Assembly (NCBI GenBank): GCA_905235355.1
Contig: CAJOLM010000016.1
Location: 1 to 14,813 of the forward strand
Source of the DNA: an uncultured Elusimicrobiales bacterium
GTDB taxonomy: Bacteria > Elusimicrobiota > Elusimicrobia > Elusimicrobiales > Elusimicrobiaceae
DNA: 14,813 nucleotides
Reading direction: 5' to 3'
The position numbers and the translations under genes are program-made. Of the stretch, positions 1 through 8,600 are shown one piece after another (positions within the stretch are counted from its first letter, which is position 1; the number at the start of each line of letters is the position of its first letter). Under the pieces are notes generated by a model. That model did no database searches, was not told where the DNA came from, and saw only the letters and a list, made by a program, of their open reading frames with translations.

Positions 1-30
1 CCATAATAATTAGTTATTTTAACATACTCT

Positions 31-60
31 AAACAGATTAGGTAACGACGATCTCTGTTT
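31..60. repeat. Short inverted repeat upstream of the secreted-protein gene
   Basis: AAACAGA at 31-37 is matched by its reverse complement TCTGTTT at 54-60, with a 16-nt centre. No T-run follows on either strand, so it does not look like an intrinsic terminator. It sits about 40 nt upstream of the candidate promoter and could be an operator or chance. Apart from this dyad and the promoter, I see nothing identifiable in 1-164. Confidence 0.25.
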
Positions 61-101
61 GGTGATCCAGTCTCACATGTATCTGAACCCAAACATAGGC
101 C

Positions 102-129
102 TTGACTTGTTTTTTTTTTTTGATACACT
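102..129 (+). promoter_or_regulatory. Candidate sigma-70-type promoter with a poly-T spacer
   Basis: TTGACT at 102-107 matches the -35 consensus at 5 of 6 positions. TACACT at 124-129 matches the -10 consensus at 4 of 6. The spacer is 16 nt, 1 nt below the optimum, and most of it is an unbroken T-run. Transcription would start near 136, leaving a leader of about 29 nt that holds the ribosome binding site AAAGGAG at 151-157, 7 nt before the ATG at 165. Not experimentally supported. Confidence 0.45.
110..121 (+). repeat. Homopolymer tract of 12 T inside the promoter spacer
   Basis: Twelve consecutive T residues occupy 110-121, between the -35-like and -10-like hexamers. A second run of seven T lies at 129-135. 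Tracts of this length are prone to slipped-strand mispairing, and a change in length would alter the spacer directly. Confidence 0.9.
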
Positions 130-164
130 TTTTTTACATTTTGAAGTATTAAAGGAGAAAGTGT

Positions 165-2573
165 ATGAAAAAACTTATCTGGGGGCTTTTAGGGCTGTTA
201 GTATGCGTATTAATGTTGTCTGGGCAGACGTTTATGCCTTTAAAGCAGGAATGCCCGCAAGCCGATGTTGCTCCTGTAGATGCGGCAATGCAATTTTACC
301 AGCAACGCAGCAATTATTTTTTGACAGAGAGACAGCAAGTAGGGACATACTCTAAAAAATATGAAACTCTTGTAAATGCTATCTATCCGCCTACTTTTTG
401 GGAGGACAAAATCCTCTGTGTGCCTCCCTATGATGTGGAAGGAATTTTATATACCTTACAGATGCGTGATATATATGAAGCGCTTTCTAAGCAAAAGCCA
501 CTGGACGTTGCTGAACTGGCACAGAAAGCGTTGGTGCAAGCCGTCCTCAATACCAGAGATAAAGATGTAGCGCACGTTGTTCCCTTTTACAGTAAAGAAG
601 GAGATGTGTGGTACACCGCTTTTGCCTTGATTGGGCAGTATGAGCAAATGATGTACTACGACGTGAAGTACGGAGATTTAGAGGAGGCCTATGATAAATA
701 TAAAGCAGCTAAAAAAGCCCACGACGCAGAGATGGTAAAACATTATGAAAAACATTACGATTTTACTCCCGTTGAACAAAAGATGGATATGAAGGTTTTT
801 TCAAATCGCATACAGGATATCAAAGATTTTGCGAGCGGGTTTAGTAATCAAACGTATAGTTTTCTCTCTAAAGTTATTGTTCCGCTGCAAGCTGTTGCGG
901 TCCCCGGTGCGGATGTGGCCGCGTATTTAAATGAACATTTATCTGAATATGGCCTTCCAGTGGGGCTTACTCCGGGAGCATTAAAAGTTGTCATTATTGC
1001 CAACACCAAATCTCCACAAGAATATTTTGCCCAGGCAGAGCAGTTAAATCCGTCTTTGAGTCAGAAACTAACCAAGGCAAGCAAAGGATTATTCCGCGTC
1101 GCACACCGACAAGGAAAAATATCCGATGTAGAGGCACTTGTAGGACTCTTTGATTATATGATGCCAAGCACCTATATTGAGATGCTCAATAATTGGTCTG
1201 AAGGCAAAGCCACGCACCAGCAAGTCATTGAGTCACTGGCAGAAGCGTTGGCGGCAGAAGATTTAACAAAACGTCTGGCGCAAATTGCTAATGATTTGTT
1301 TGAAGTGGAGCGTATTTTTGCATTTCCTACGACTAGTGTGTCAGAAGATGTAATTGAAAAAAATTGGCAGAAATTGGCGACCAATTCACATTTTGATACG
1401 TTTATGATTGCGCGGTTAGCAGCTGATAACATTATGAAATCAGGCAAAACAAAGTATCAAACAAATGCCATATTTAATATGCAACTTAAAAACCGAAAAG
1501 TAGAAGCAGCTAAAATTAATTCTCAAATTCTCCTGACGGCGGTTGACTTTGTTCCGTTTGTAGGTATAGGAGAATTATTAGTTGGTGGCGAAATTTCCTC
1601 TAAGACGGCCCGGGCTCAAAAGGAAACAGCTTTAATGGCAAAAAGAGAATTAACCGGTTTAGCAAAACCCGGATCAAAAACGGCTGTCACAAAAGGAGGA
1701 AAAACAGGTGCAAATACCATGGCCACAAAGATTTCAGAAAAGGGAACTGCCGGAAATTATGGACGCACTTCCGAAAAATCAGGCAAAAATTATATAGCAA
1801 ACAAACAAGCCAAACGCGCGCAAAAAGCCGCGCAGGTTGTCCCCAAACACGCAGAGGAGCTGGTTGCTGACTTAGAAAAAACATTTGGCACAAACAATAC
1901 AGGAGTAAATGGCCTAATGGCCTGGATTAAATCGGACCGCAAAGGTGAAGAGGCAGCAAAGGCGCTAGAGAAAGCAAAAGAGGGTTTGGGGCATAGTCAT
2001 AAGGAATTTGAGAAATATATAGATTGGTGTTTCAAGAATTCTGTGTGTCTGGACCGACGGACTAACGAATTGTTTGAGGCCAACAAATATATTAAGAGCT
2101 TGCAAAACAAAGGGCTAAAGTGTCAGAACGTACCTTATTTAACATCGCGTGGTTGGGCAACGGAAACTCATTTAGAAAAAAGTCCAAAAAGCATGGTCCG
2201 TTCTTTTCTGGACCAGATGGGCGCCGGACGTAATTCTTCTGCGTATGGGATTGGGCAAAACTCGCATCTGTATAAAGAGGGGACAGTCGTTTTTGATTCT
2301 GAACAGAGTGCGCAGAGAGCTTTGCGACCAGTGGCGGCTCAGCAGCGGAAAGTGATGAAAGATATTTTGGACAAGGAAGGTGTGACCTGCCGCCAATATG
2401 TCCGGTTGGGAGAACATGAAGTAGGCAATGGAATTGCCAAAGATCATGTGCATTTAGAAACTATCCTTTCTGATAAGGCAGGTAATATGGTATTTACCTG
2501 GAGCGTCACCTTCCGTGCGGATATTAAAAATCGTGAGGCTTTGGTAGGTAAGATTATAGAATTGACGAAGTAA
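165..2573 (+). CDS. Large secreted protein of unknown function, polymorphic-toxin-like layout
   Basis: Not recognised as a named family. The 802-aa product starts with a clear signal peptide: MKK, a hydrophobic core at about residues 4-19, and no lipobox. A long, largely helical body (about 30-450) follows. Next comes a hydrophobic, Gly/Pro-containing segment at about 454-476 (TAVDFVPFVGIGELLVGG), then a Gly/Lys/Thr-rich linker at about 490-540. A separate C-terminal region of about 565-802 contains C622, C628, C653 and C742, plus a D-H-V-H-L-E motif at 760-765. A hydrophobic segment of DF-P-VG type followed by a flexible linker and a compact C-terminal domain is a layout seen before the toxin domain of polymorphic toxins. 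That is an inference, and I cannot name an enzymatic activity. The start is fixed by AAAGGAG 7 nt upstream. The gene is visibly richer in A/T than its neighbour pdxA and is convergent with it across a 26-bp gap, so no immunity-type gene follows on the same strand. Confidence 0.85.
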   Translation: MKKLIWGLLGLLVCVLMLSGQTFMPLKQECPQADVAPVDAAMQFYQQRSNYFLTERQQVGTYSKKYETLVNAIYPPTFWEDKILCVPPYDVEGILYTLQMRDIYEALSKQKPLDVAELAQKALVQAVLNTRDKDVAHVVPFYSKEGDVWYTAFALIGQYEQMMYYDVKYGDLEEAYDKYKAAKKAHDAEMVKHYEKHYDFTPVEQKMDMKVFSNRIQDIKDFASGFSNQTYSFLSKVIVPLQAVAVPGADVAAYLNEHLSEYGLPVGLTPGALKVVIIANTKSPQEYFAQAEQLNPSLSQKLTKASKGLFRVAHRQGKISDVEALVGLFDYMMPSTYIEMLNNWSEGKATHQQVIESLAEALAAEDLTKRLAQIANDLFEVERIFAFPTTSVSEDVIEKNWQKLATNSHFDTFMIARLAADNIMKSGKTKYQTNAIFNMQLKNRKVEAAKINSQILLTAVDFVPFVGIGELLVGGEISSKTARAQKETALMAKRELTGLAKPGSKTAVTKGGKTGANTMATKISEKGTAGNYGRTSEKSGKNYIANKQAKRAQKAAQVVPKHAEELVADLEKTFGTNNTGVNGLMAWIKSDRKGEEAAKALEKAKEGLGHSHKEFEKYIDWCFKNSVCLDRRTNELFEANKYIKSLQNKGLKCQNVPYLTSRGWATETHLEKSPKSMVRSFLDQMGAGRNSSAYGIGQNSHLYKEGTVVFDSEQSAQRALRPVAAQQRKVMKDILDKEGVTCRQYVRLGEHEVGNGIAKDHVHLETILSDKAGNMVFTWSVTFRADIKNREALVGKIIELTK

Positions 2574-2599
2574 AAAGACATTGAGGTTTATTGGCGTCT

Positions 2600-3517
2600 T
2601 TAATTTTTAGCGGCCCACAAAATAGCGGCTATCATGCTGCTTGCGTCAGCCTGATTTTTTCCGGCAATGTCAAAAGCGGTGCCATGCGTAGGCGAGGTGC
2701 GCAAAAAGTCCAGCCCGGCGGTAATATGCACAATCGGCTGCTGCGCAGCCAGCTTAAGCCCCAAAAGTGCCTGGTCGTGATACATACATAAAATGCCGTC
2801 AAATTTCCCGCGGCTATGCTGCGCCCATAAACTGTCTATCGGATAGGGGCCTTCGGCGCGCACCCCGCTGGCCTGTAATGTGCGCAATGCCGGGGCAATC
2901 ACGCGGGTTTCTTCAGTACCAAATTTGCCATTATCTCCGGCGTGGGGATTAAGCGCACTCACCGCGATGTGCGGTTTTGTAATGCCTAATTTTTGTAAGG
3001 CTGCTGCAAAATCTTGCGCGGCACGTATCAGACGGGTTTTGCTGATAATTTTAGACACATCTTTAATAGCAAAATGTTCGCTTACTAGTGCGCAGCGCAA
3101 GCCGCCGCTGACAAACATCATGAGCGCCGTGTCGCCGTAAAATTTCCGCAGAAATTCCGTATGCCCGGTAAAGGGTACGCCCGCTAGTGCCCAGCTTTGC
3201 TTATTAATCGGTGCGGTCACAACGGCGCGCGCGCGGCCTTGCGCGGCTAGTTGGCACGCTAGCTGCACCGCTTTAAAAGAGATTTCTCCGCCCCAGGCGC
3301 TGGGTTGCACGCTGCGCGGTGCCGGCCGGGTAGAATCTATGGCAATTAACGGTGCGAGCTTTTCGCTCCAGCCCGCTGCGCGCAACGAGTTTTCTTCCCC
3401 GATGAGTACCGGTACGCACACGCGGCGGACCTGCGGGCTGCGCAGTGCTTTGACGGTTACTTCCGGCCCAATACCCAGGGGATCTCCGGCAGTAATAAGG
3501 ATAATCGGTTTTGCCAT
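2600..3517 (-). CDS. pdxA: 4-hydroxythreonine-4-phosphate dehydrogenase PdxA
   Basis: A cytosolic, metal- and NAD-dependent enzyme of the DXP-dependent pyridoxal-5'-phosphate pathway. It oxidises 4-phosphohydroxy-L-threonine; the product decarboxylates and is used by PdxJ. Family motifs occur in order: GDPLGIGPE (11-19), TAPINK (101-106), GHTE (118-121), ALNPHAG (188-194), YHDQ (246-249), RTSPTHGTAFDIAG (273-286). The three metal-ligand histidines are H119, H192 and H247. Length is 305 aa, slightly below the roughly 330 aa of E. coli PdxA. The usual NPHAGEGG reads NPHAGDNG, and the usual D before HGTA is T; the ligands are intact. A PdxA2-type paralogue is possible, but position directly after a surA-like gene, as in the E. 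coli surA-pdxA operon, favours true PdxA. No Shine-Dalgarno precedes the ATG, and a terminator-like hairpin ends a few nt upstream. The GDP motif at residue 11 leaves little room for another start. Confidence 0.93.
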   Translation of the reverse strand: MAKPIILITAGDPLGIGPEVTVKALRSPQVRRVCVPVLIGEENSLRAAGWSEKLAPLIAIDSTRPAPRSVQPSAWGGEISFKAVQLACQLAAQGRARAVVTAPINKQSWALAGVPFTGHTEFLRKFYGDTALMMFVSGGLRCALVSEHFAIKDVSKIISKTRLIRAAQDFAAALQKLGITKPHIAVSALNPHAGDNGKFGTEETRVIAPALRTLQASGVRAEGPYPIDSLWAQHSRGKFDGILCMYHDQALLGLKLAAQQPIVHITAGLDFLRTSPTHGTAFDIAGKNQADASSMIAAILWAAKN

Positions 3518-3524
3518 AGTTAGT

Positions 3525-3553
3525 AAAAAGGCGGCCCGTGCCGGACCGCCTTT
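3525..3553 (-). terminator. Intrinsic terminator between the surA-like gene and pdxA
   Basis: On the minus strand, AAAGGCGG and CCGCCTTT (plus-strand arms 3527-3534 and 3546-3553) form an 8-bp GC-rich stem with an 11-nt loop. A run of five T follows on the 3' side (3529-3525), partly shared with the stem. It lies 15 nt past the surA-like stop codon and ends 7 nt before the pdxA ATG. It should end or attenuate the upstream operon. pdxA would then need read-through or its own promoter, which I do not see clearly. Confidence 0.75.
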
Positions 3554-3568
3554 GTGTGTTACATAAGA

Positions 3569-4768
3569 TTATTTTTTGCTTGTGGCGGCTGCCTTGTTTT
3601 CTTTGGCTGCTTCTGCTTTGGCTTCTTGAGAAGCACGCTCGGCCGCGGCTTTTTCAATTTCGGCATCCACTTCAAAGACTTTGGTTACTTTGATGTCTGC
3701 CTTGTCAGCCAGTCCGTTGACATATTCCATCATGGACAGCTGCACTTTTTGTTGGGCCAAATATTGGGCTAAATCTTGTTTGATATCGTCATAACCAATG
3801 TCTTTTTGTGCCCGTTTTTCTTTTACTTTGATAATGTGCCAGCCGACGTCTGTTTTAATAGGCGCGCTGACTTTGCCGACGGCCAAAGTAAAGGCGGCTG
3901 CGTCAATTTCTTTAGGAGCAATGCCTTTGATTAAAATCATATCGCCACCGCTGGCTAGTGCGGCCTTGTCTTCTGTATATTCTTTGACCGCAGCGGAGAA
4001 GTCTTTTCCGCCGTCTAATTCTTTTTTAATTTGTTTAATCAGTTCTTCCTTCTTTTTGGCTTCTGCGGCGGGCGTTTCTTTGTTTACGGCTAAATAAATA
4101 TGTCCCACGCGCACTTGCTCTGCGGTTAATTGTTTGAGCTTGGCAGCAATCAGTTGCGCTTCTTGCAAGCGGGCCGGATTGTCTTTTTCTAATTTCTTAA
4201 GCGTTTTGGTTTTATTCTTCATGACGGCTTCTACGTCGTCATACAAGGCTTTGACGTCGGCCTCTTCTACGGGTTTAACCGTGGCTTGCACTTGGGCTTC
4301 TAACAGTTTTTTGACGGCGATATCTTTTTTGATTTTTTCTTTATAAGATTTCAGCGTCATATGCTGTTTTTTGAGTGCTTCGTTAAAACGTTTATCTGCC
4401 CCTTTGGGGTCTTGTTTGCCGTTTTCATCTATGGCAAAGCGGGATTTGATTTCGTTTAAGCCTTCATCCAGTTCAGAATCTTTGACGGTAATTTTGGCCT
4501 CATCTGCTGCCTGGTATAAAAGTTCTTTAGAAATTAATTCTTTCAGCACTTCTTTGCCCAACATATCTTTGGCATACGGTTGCTCCAAAAATTGCGGTGC
4601 GGTGGCTTGGTATTGTTCCAAAACCCCTTCATAGTACGTGTCATATTCGGTGGCCAGGATAGGACGCCCGTTAACAGTAGCGACAGAAGATTCCATCACT
4701 TTAGCTTGCGCATTTGCGGCAAGGAACAGCCCCAACAACAGGACAGGCCATTTCATCAGTTTAGTCAT
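3569..4768 (-). CDS. SurA-like periplasmic peptidyl-prolyl cis-trans isomerase/chaperone
   Basis: An exported folding factor of the SurA/PpiC (parvulin) superfamily, 399 aa. A signal peptide occupies residues 1-22, with cleavage predicted after ANAQA. The SurA_N-like segment starts with VATVNGRPI (about 29-37). A helical, Lys-rich region follows, then a parvulin domain at about 219-315 with VGHIYL (221-226), SGGDM (273-277) and APIKTDVGWHIIKV (302-315). The last 30 residues are an Ala/Lys/Glu-rich tail, probably disordered. Only one parvulin domain is visible, against two in E. coli SurA. The start at 4768 is supported by GAGGTGA at plus 4775-4781, 6 nt upstream; an internal Met at 4756 is less well placed. 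The reading frame overlaps the upstream chaperone gene by 8 nt, so the two are probably co-translated. Together with pdxA downstream it recalls the surA-pdxA order. I did not assign surA as a strict orthologue because of the single parvulin domain. Confidence 0.88.
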   Translation of the reverse strand: MTKLMKWPVLLLGLFLAANAQAKVMESSVATVNGRPILATEYDTYYEGVLEQYQATAPQFLEQPYAKDMLGKEVLKELISKELLYQAADEAKITVKDSELDEGLNEIKSRFAIDENGKQDPKGADKRFNEALKKQHMTLKSYKEKIKKDIAVKKLLEAQVQATVKPVEEADVKALYDDVEAVMKNKTKTLKKLEKDNPARLQEAQLIAAKLKQLTAEQVRVGHIYLAVNKETPAAEAKKKEELIKQIKKELDGGKDFSAAVKEYTEDKAALASGGDMILIKGIAPKEIDAAAFTLAVGKVSAPIKTDVGWHIIKVKEKRAQKDIGYDDIKQDLAQYLAQQKVQLSMMEYVNGLADKADIKVTKVFEVDAEIEKAAAERASQEAKAEAAKENKAAATSKK

Positions 4769-5636
4769 AAATAATCACCTCGTATTTGTTTTGTAAAGCA
4801 TTAAACACATTATCTAATTTTTGATTTTCCAAAATAGTACGCACTCGGTCCGACGCATCTTTAAGCGAAAGCCGACGTTCATTTGTTTTCATTATTATAT
4901 GAAATCCTTGAGAAGTTTTAACAAATCCCTGTACAGATCCGGTAGATGAGTTGGCGGCGATGACTTCTAACTCCGGGATGAATTCCCCGGGTATAAAAGA
5001 TAGACTCTTGCCACGGCTGCGTTCGGGTGCGACGGAGTATTGACGCTCTAATTCCTTCCAGCGGTTTTTGTTGTTCTTTAAGGCGCGTAGCACCACTTCT
5101 GCTGTTTGCGGATCATCAATGATGATTTGTTTAATTGTCATTTCATAGGGGTATTTCTTGTGATAAGCGGCTATTTCTTCGTCGGTTACAGCCAAAAGTC
5201 CACTTTCATAATTATAATCTTCCCACATATGGTCCAGCACCTGTTGGGCATATTGCTGATAAAGTTCTTTTAGCTCGGCACGTTTGTCTTCTAAATCGGA
5301 TAGATAAACGTCGGATTTGTCCAGCCCTTTGGCTTTGGCATCCAGCTCAGCCAGTTTTTCACGCACCAAAACTTGTATAAAACTACGTCGGCCCATGGGG
5401 GTGGCGGCAAAATCCTGGTCGTCCTTGTCTAAGACTTCCAAACGTTGGTCCAGTTGGCGGCGGGTAATTTGCTCCGGGCCTACTTTGGCGACTACGATAT
5501 CTTGCTCGGCTGGTTCAGCGGCGGCCTGTACGGAGGCAGTTTCCAAGTCCATCTCTGCCGCAGGCGCAGACGCTTGCGGTTTGTCGCAAGCGGCCAGTAA
5601 AATCGTGAGTGCCAACAAGGGAAAAAATTTCTTCAT
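4761..5636 (-). CDS. Parvulin-like PPIase lipoprotein (SurA/PrsA-type)
   Basis: A probable membrane-anchored folding chaperone. From the Met at 5636 the product is 291 aa and opens MKKFFPLLALTILLAAC, a textbook lipoprotein signal with lipobox LAAC and lipidated C17. Asp follows the Cys; in E. coli that favours inner-membrane retention, which may not hold here. A SurA_N-like segment follows (VVAKVGPEQITRRQLDQRL, then FIQVLVREKLAELDAK), and then a parvulin-like domain (KQIIIDD, FIPGEFIPELE, VKTSQGFHIIMKTNER). The frame stays open to an ATG at 5666 that overlaps the mfd TGA as ATGA. That start would give 301 aa and suggests translational coupling, but it adds a Cys-containing N-terminal extension before the signal. 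Neither start has a good SD. Its 3' end overlaps the next chaperone gene by 8 nt. The PPIase active-site match is weaker than in the neighbour, so it may be mainly a chaperone. Confidence 0.85.
   Translation of the reverse strand: MKKFFPLLALTILLAACDKPQASAPAAEMDLETASVQAAAEPAEQDIVVAKVGPEQITRRQLDQRLEVLDKDDQDFAATPMGRRSFIQVLVREKLAELDAKAKGLDKSDVYLSDLEDKRAELKELYQQYAQQVLDHMWEDYNYESGLLAVTDEEIAAYHKKYPYEMTIKQIIIDDPQTAEVVLRALKNNKNRWKELERQYSVAPERSRGKSLSFIPGEFIPELEVIAANSSTGSVQGFVKTSQGFHIIMKTNERRLSLKDASDRVRTILENQKLDNVFNALQNKYEVIIYD
4775..4781 (-). promoter_or_regulatory. Ribosome binding site of the SurA-like gene
   Basis: GAGGTGA on the minus strand, 6 nt before the ATG at 4768-4766, is a good match to anti-SD. 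It lies inside the last codons of the upstream lipoprotein gene and decides the start of the overlapping downstream gene. Confidence 0.65.
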
Positions 5637-5662
5637 ATTCATACTATAGCATTTTACGCATA

Positions 5663-8600
5663 TCATAAGTGTTCAAAAAAAACAATTAGTTGCTCTGCGG
5701 CTTGCACGGGGTCTTGTCCGGGGGCAAGAGTAATGCGCACGCCGTCGCCGTGATGTGTTTTGAGAAATTGCAGGCGCGTTCCGTAGGTGTGCAAGAGCCG
5801 GGCCGGCAAATCCGCCGGCATTTGAAATTGGCGCGTAAACAAGGCTTCTATGCCGCCACGTACAAATTCCAAGTGGTAAATTTGTAATAATCCGGCGCGG
5901 CGTGAGAGCTGCAAAACGGTGTTTAAGTTGGTGAGTTCTACGGGGGCCGGGCCAGCTATATCGGCTAGTTTGTCCAAAATTTGTGCGGCGCGTGTTTCGT
6001 CTGCGTTCATGAGTTCTTTGTAATATTTTAAGCGGTCGCTATCGTCGGGAATATAATCCGGCGGGATATAGGCCGCTAAAGGTAAATTGACCGTGGCGCG
6101 TATATCACGCGGGGTATTTTCGCCTTTTAATTTTTTCACTTCGCTGGCCACCAAATCACAGCACATGCTCAGGCCTACCTCATTAGCCGGGCCGTGCTGC
6201 TTGACGCCTAATAATTCCCCCGCGCCGCGTATTTCCATGTCGCGCAGCGCCAGTTTAAAGCCACTGCCTAGATCACTAAATTCCATCAGCGCGGCTAATC
6301 TTTTTTTGGCTTCTTCTGTCGGGTCTTTTTCTTGCGGAGCTTTATAATGCGGCATAGCCAGCAGTTGCGAATAAGTGTTTTCTTCTTCGGGGGCCGGTTT
6401 TTTAAACAACCAATCCGGGTGAAATAAATAGCAGTAAGCTTTTTTATCGCCGCGGCCAATACGCCCGCGCAACTGATACAATTGCGCTAGTCCAAAATTT
6501 TGCGCGTTCTCTACAATTAAGGTATTGGCATTAGTGATATCTATGCCGGACTCAATAATCGTGGAAGCGAGCAAAATATCATATTTACCGTTATTAAAAT
6601 CCCATAGCGTTTGTTCCAGTTCGCTTTCCTTCATTTGTCCGTGCGCCATGCAAATGCGCGCTTGCGGTACTAAATTTTTTAAAAACAGGTAGCGGCTTTC
6701 CATACTTTGCACGCTATTATATACATAATAGATTTGTCCGCCGCGGGCTAGTTCTTGTGTAATGGCAGCTCCGGCCAGTTCATTATTCCAGGCGGTGACT
6801 ACTGTTTTGATAGGGGTGCGTCCGCGCGGCGGAGTGTCAAGTAGCGAAATATCCCGCAGCGAGGAAAGCGATTGGTTAAGTGTACGCGGGATGGGCGTGG
6901 CACTTAACATGAGCGTATGCACGCCGGCGCTTTTGGCTTTGATTTTTTCCTTTTGTTTTACGCCAAAGCGGTGTTCCTCATCAATGATGACTAGGCCAAT
7001 ATTTTTTAGTTTTACGTCTTTAGAAAGCAAGCGGTGTGTACCGATTAAAATATCGCAAATGCCGTCGGTTGCCTGTTGGATAATTTCTTTTTGCTCTTTT
7101 TTAGTTTGAAAGCGGCAAAGCATTTGCACATTGACCGGAAAGCCCGCCATACGTTTGGTAAAAGTTTTGTAATGTTGGGCAGCTAAAATGGTCGTAGGCA
7201 CAAGCATCATTACTTGTTTGCCACTCATAACGGTGCGCAAGGCAGCCCGCATGGCTACTTCTGTTTTGCCAAAGCCCACATCTCCCACCAGCACGCGGTC
7301 CATGGGGCGGGGGCGGGATAAATCGTGCAAAACGTCTTCTATCGCTTGCACTTGTCCGGCAGTGAGCGTAAAAGGGAAAGAATCAGCAAATTCTTCTTCC
7401 ATACGTGCGTCGCCGGGTAAGGCTTCTGTGCCGGCAGCCTGACGGCGTGCTTCTAACAGTAAAATTTCGCGCGCGATTTTTTGCGCTTCTTCTTTTACGC
7501 GTTTTTTAATATCCTTCCAAGCTGTGCCGCCTAAAGCCGATAAAGCAGGGGCTTTTCCACCTGCACCGATATATTTTTGTACGCGCTTAAAATCATACAT
7601 AGGCACATAGAGCTTACTGCCGCGACGGTACTGGATAATCAGACAGTCGGTCGGATTTTCTTCTTTGTCCATAATTTCAAGCCCTAAATATTTGCCGATG
7701 CCATGCGTTTGATGGACCACATAATCGCCGGGGCGCAGCTCTTTAAAGCGTACCTTTTGGGCATTTTCCAAATCAAAATTTTTAAGTACCGCACTAGCGC
7801 GGTAGTGGCGGTTTAAAATTTCGCTAGACGTGATAAAAGACACTTTTTCTTCCGGCTGATAAAACCCCTGCGTGAGCGAAGAAATCTGCATAGATACATT
7901 TTTTAAATGTGGGTAATCTTGCATGAGTTCGCTTAAGCGGTCCAGTTCGCCGCGGTTTAAACAAGTGATAATGGGGGACAGACCTTGTTTTTGCAGAGAG
8001 GAAACCTCACTATCTAATAATTGAAAATTAGCATTAAAGGCAATATTGGCCTTGTAATTGCAATTGGTGCCTTCGTGGGTGGGCAAGGCAGAAAATACCG
8101 CTGCTTGCGGAAAAAGAGATAAATCTGTTTCTGTTTGCGGTGCGTCTAAAATCAGCTGGGCCCTAGCTGTGTAATCAGCTAGTGTAGCTGGGGTTTGCTC
8201 AAAATGAAGGGCTATAATTGTGGCGTGTCCGGCTTGGGCGGTGGTGTTTTGGCTGTCTAAATCAAAATAGCTGACCGAATCAATACGGTTACCTGCAAAG
8301 TACAAACGAAAAGGCTGCGTGCAACCGGGTGAAAAAATATCCACCACGCTGCCGCGCACGGCATATTGGCCGGGCATTTCGGTATAATCTTCCCGCGTGT
8401 AACCGATTTGCTGCAAGCGGTCTAATAGATCCCCGCGGCGCATCATTTGCCCGGTCTGTACGGTAAATGTACCAGACAAAAGGTCTTGGGGGGTTGGTAA
8501 TGCGGCGGACCAATCTTCATAGCGAGCACATAAAGCGTAAGGCGTTGTCGCTTTTAATAAGTTGTACAGTGCGGCTATTTGTCCCAATGGGTGGCTGGGA

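Noticed and set aside
8..20. AATTAGTTATTT near the left edge, similar to AATTAGTTTATT at 11013-11024, as a shared operator.
   Set aside because: Both lie in very AT-rich intergenic DNA and share only a short A/T string. Chance similarity is likely.
59..355. 98-aa open frame overlapping the start of the secreted-protein gene.
   Set aside because: It has no SD, runs out of frame inside a gene with a clear signal peptide and SD, and has low-complexity Phe from the T-run. It is a shadow frame.
2574..2609. AAAGAC and GTCTTT arms after the secreted-protein stop, followed by an AT-rich stretch, as a terminator.
   Set aside because: The arms are 6 bp with low GC, the loop is 16 nt, and the T-run is interrupted. 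The right arm runs into the pdxA stop codon. It is too weak to call.
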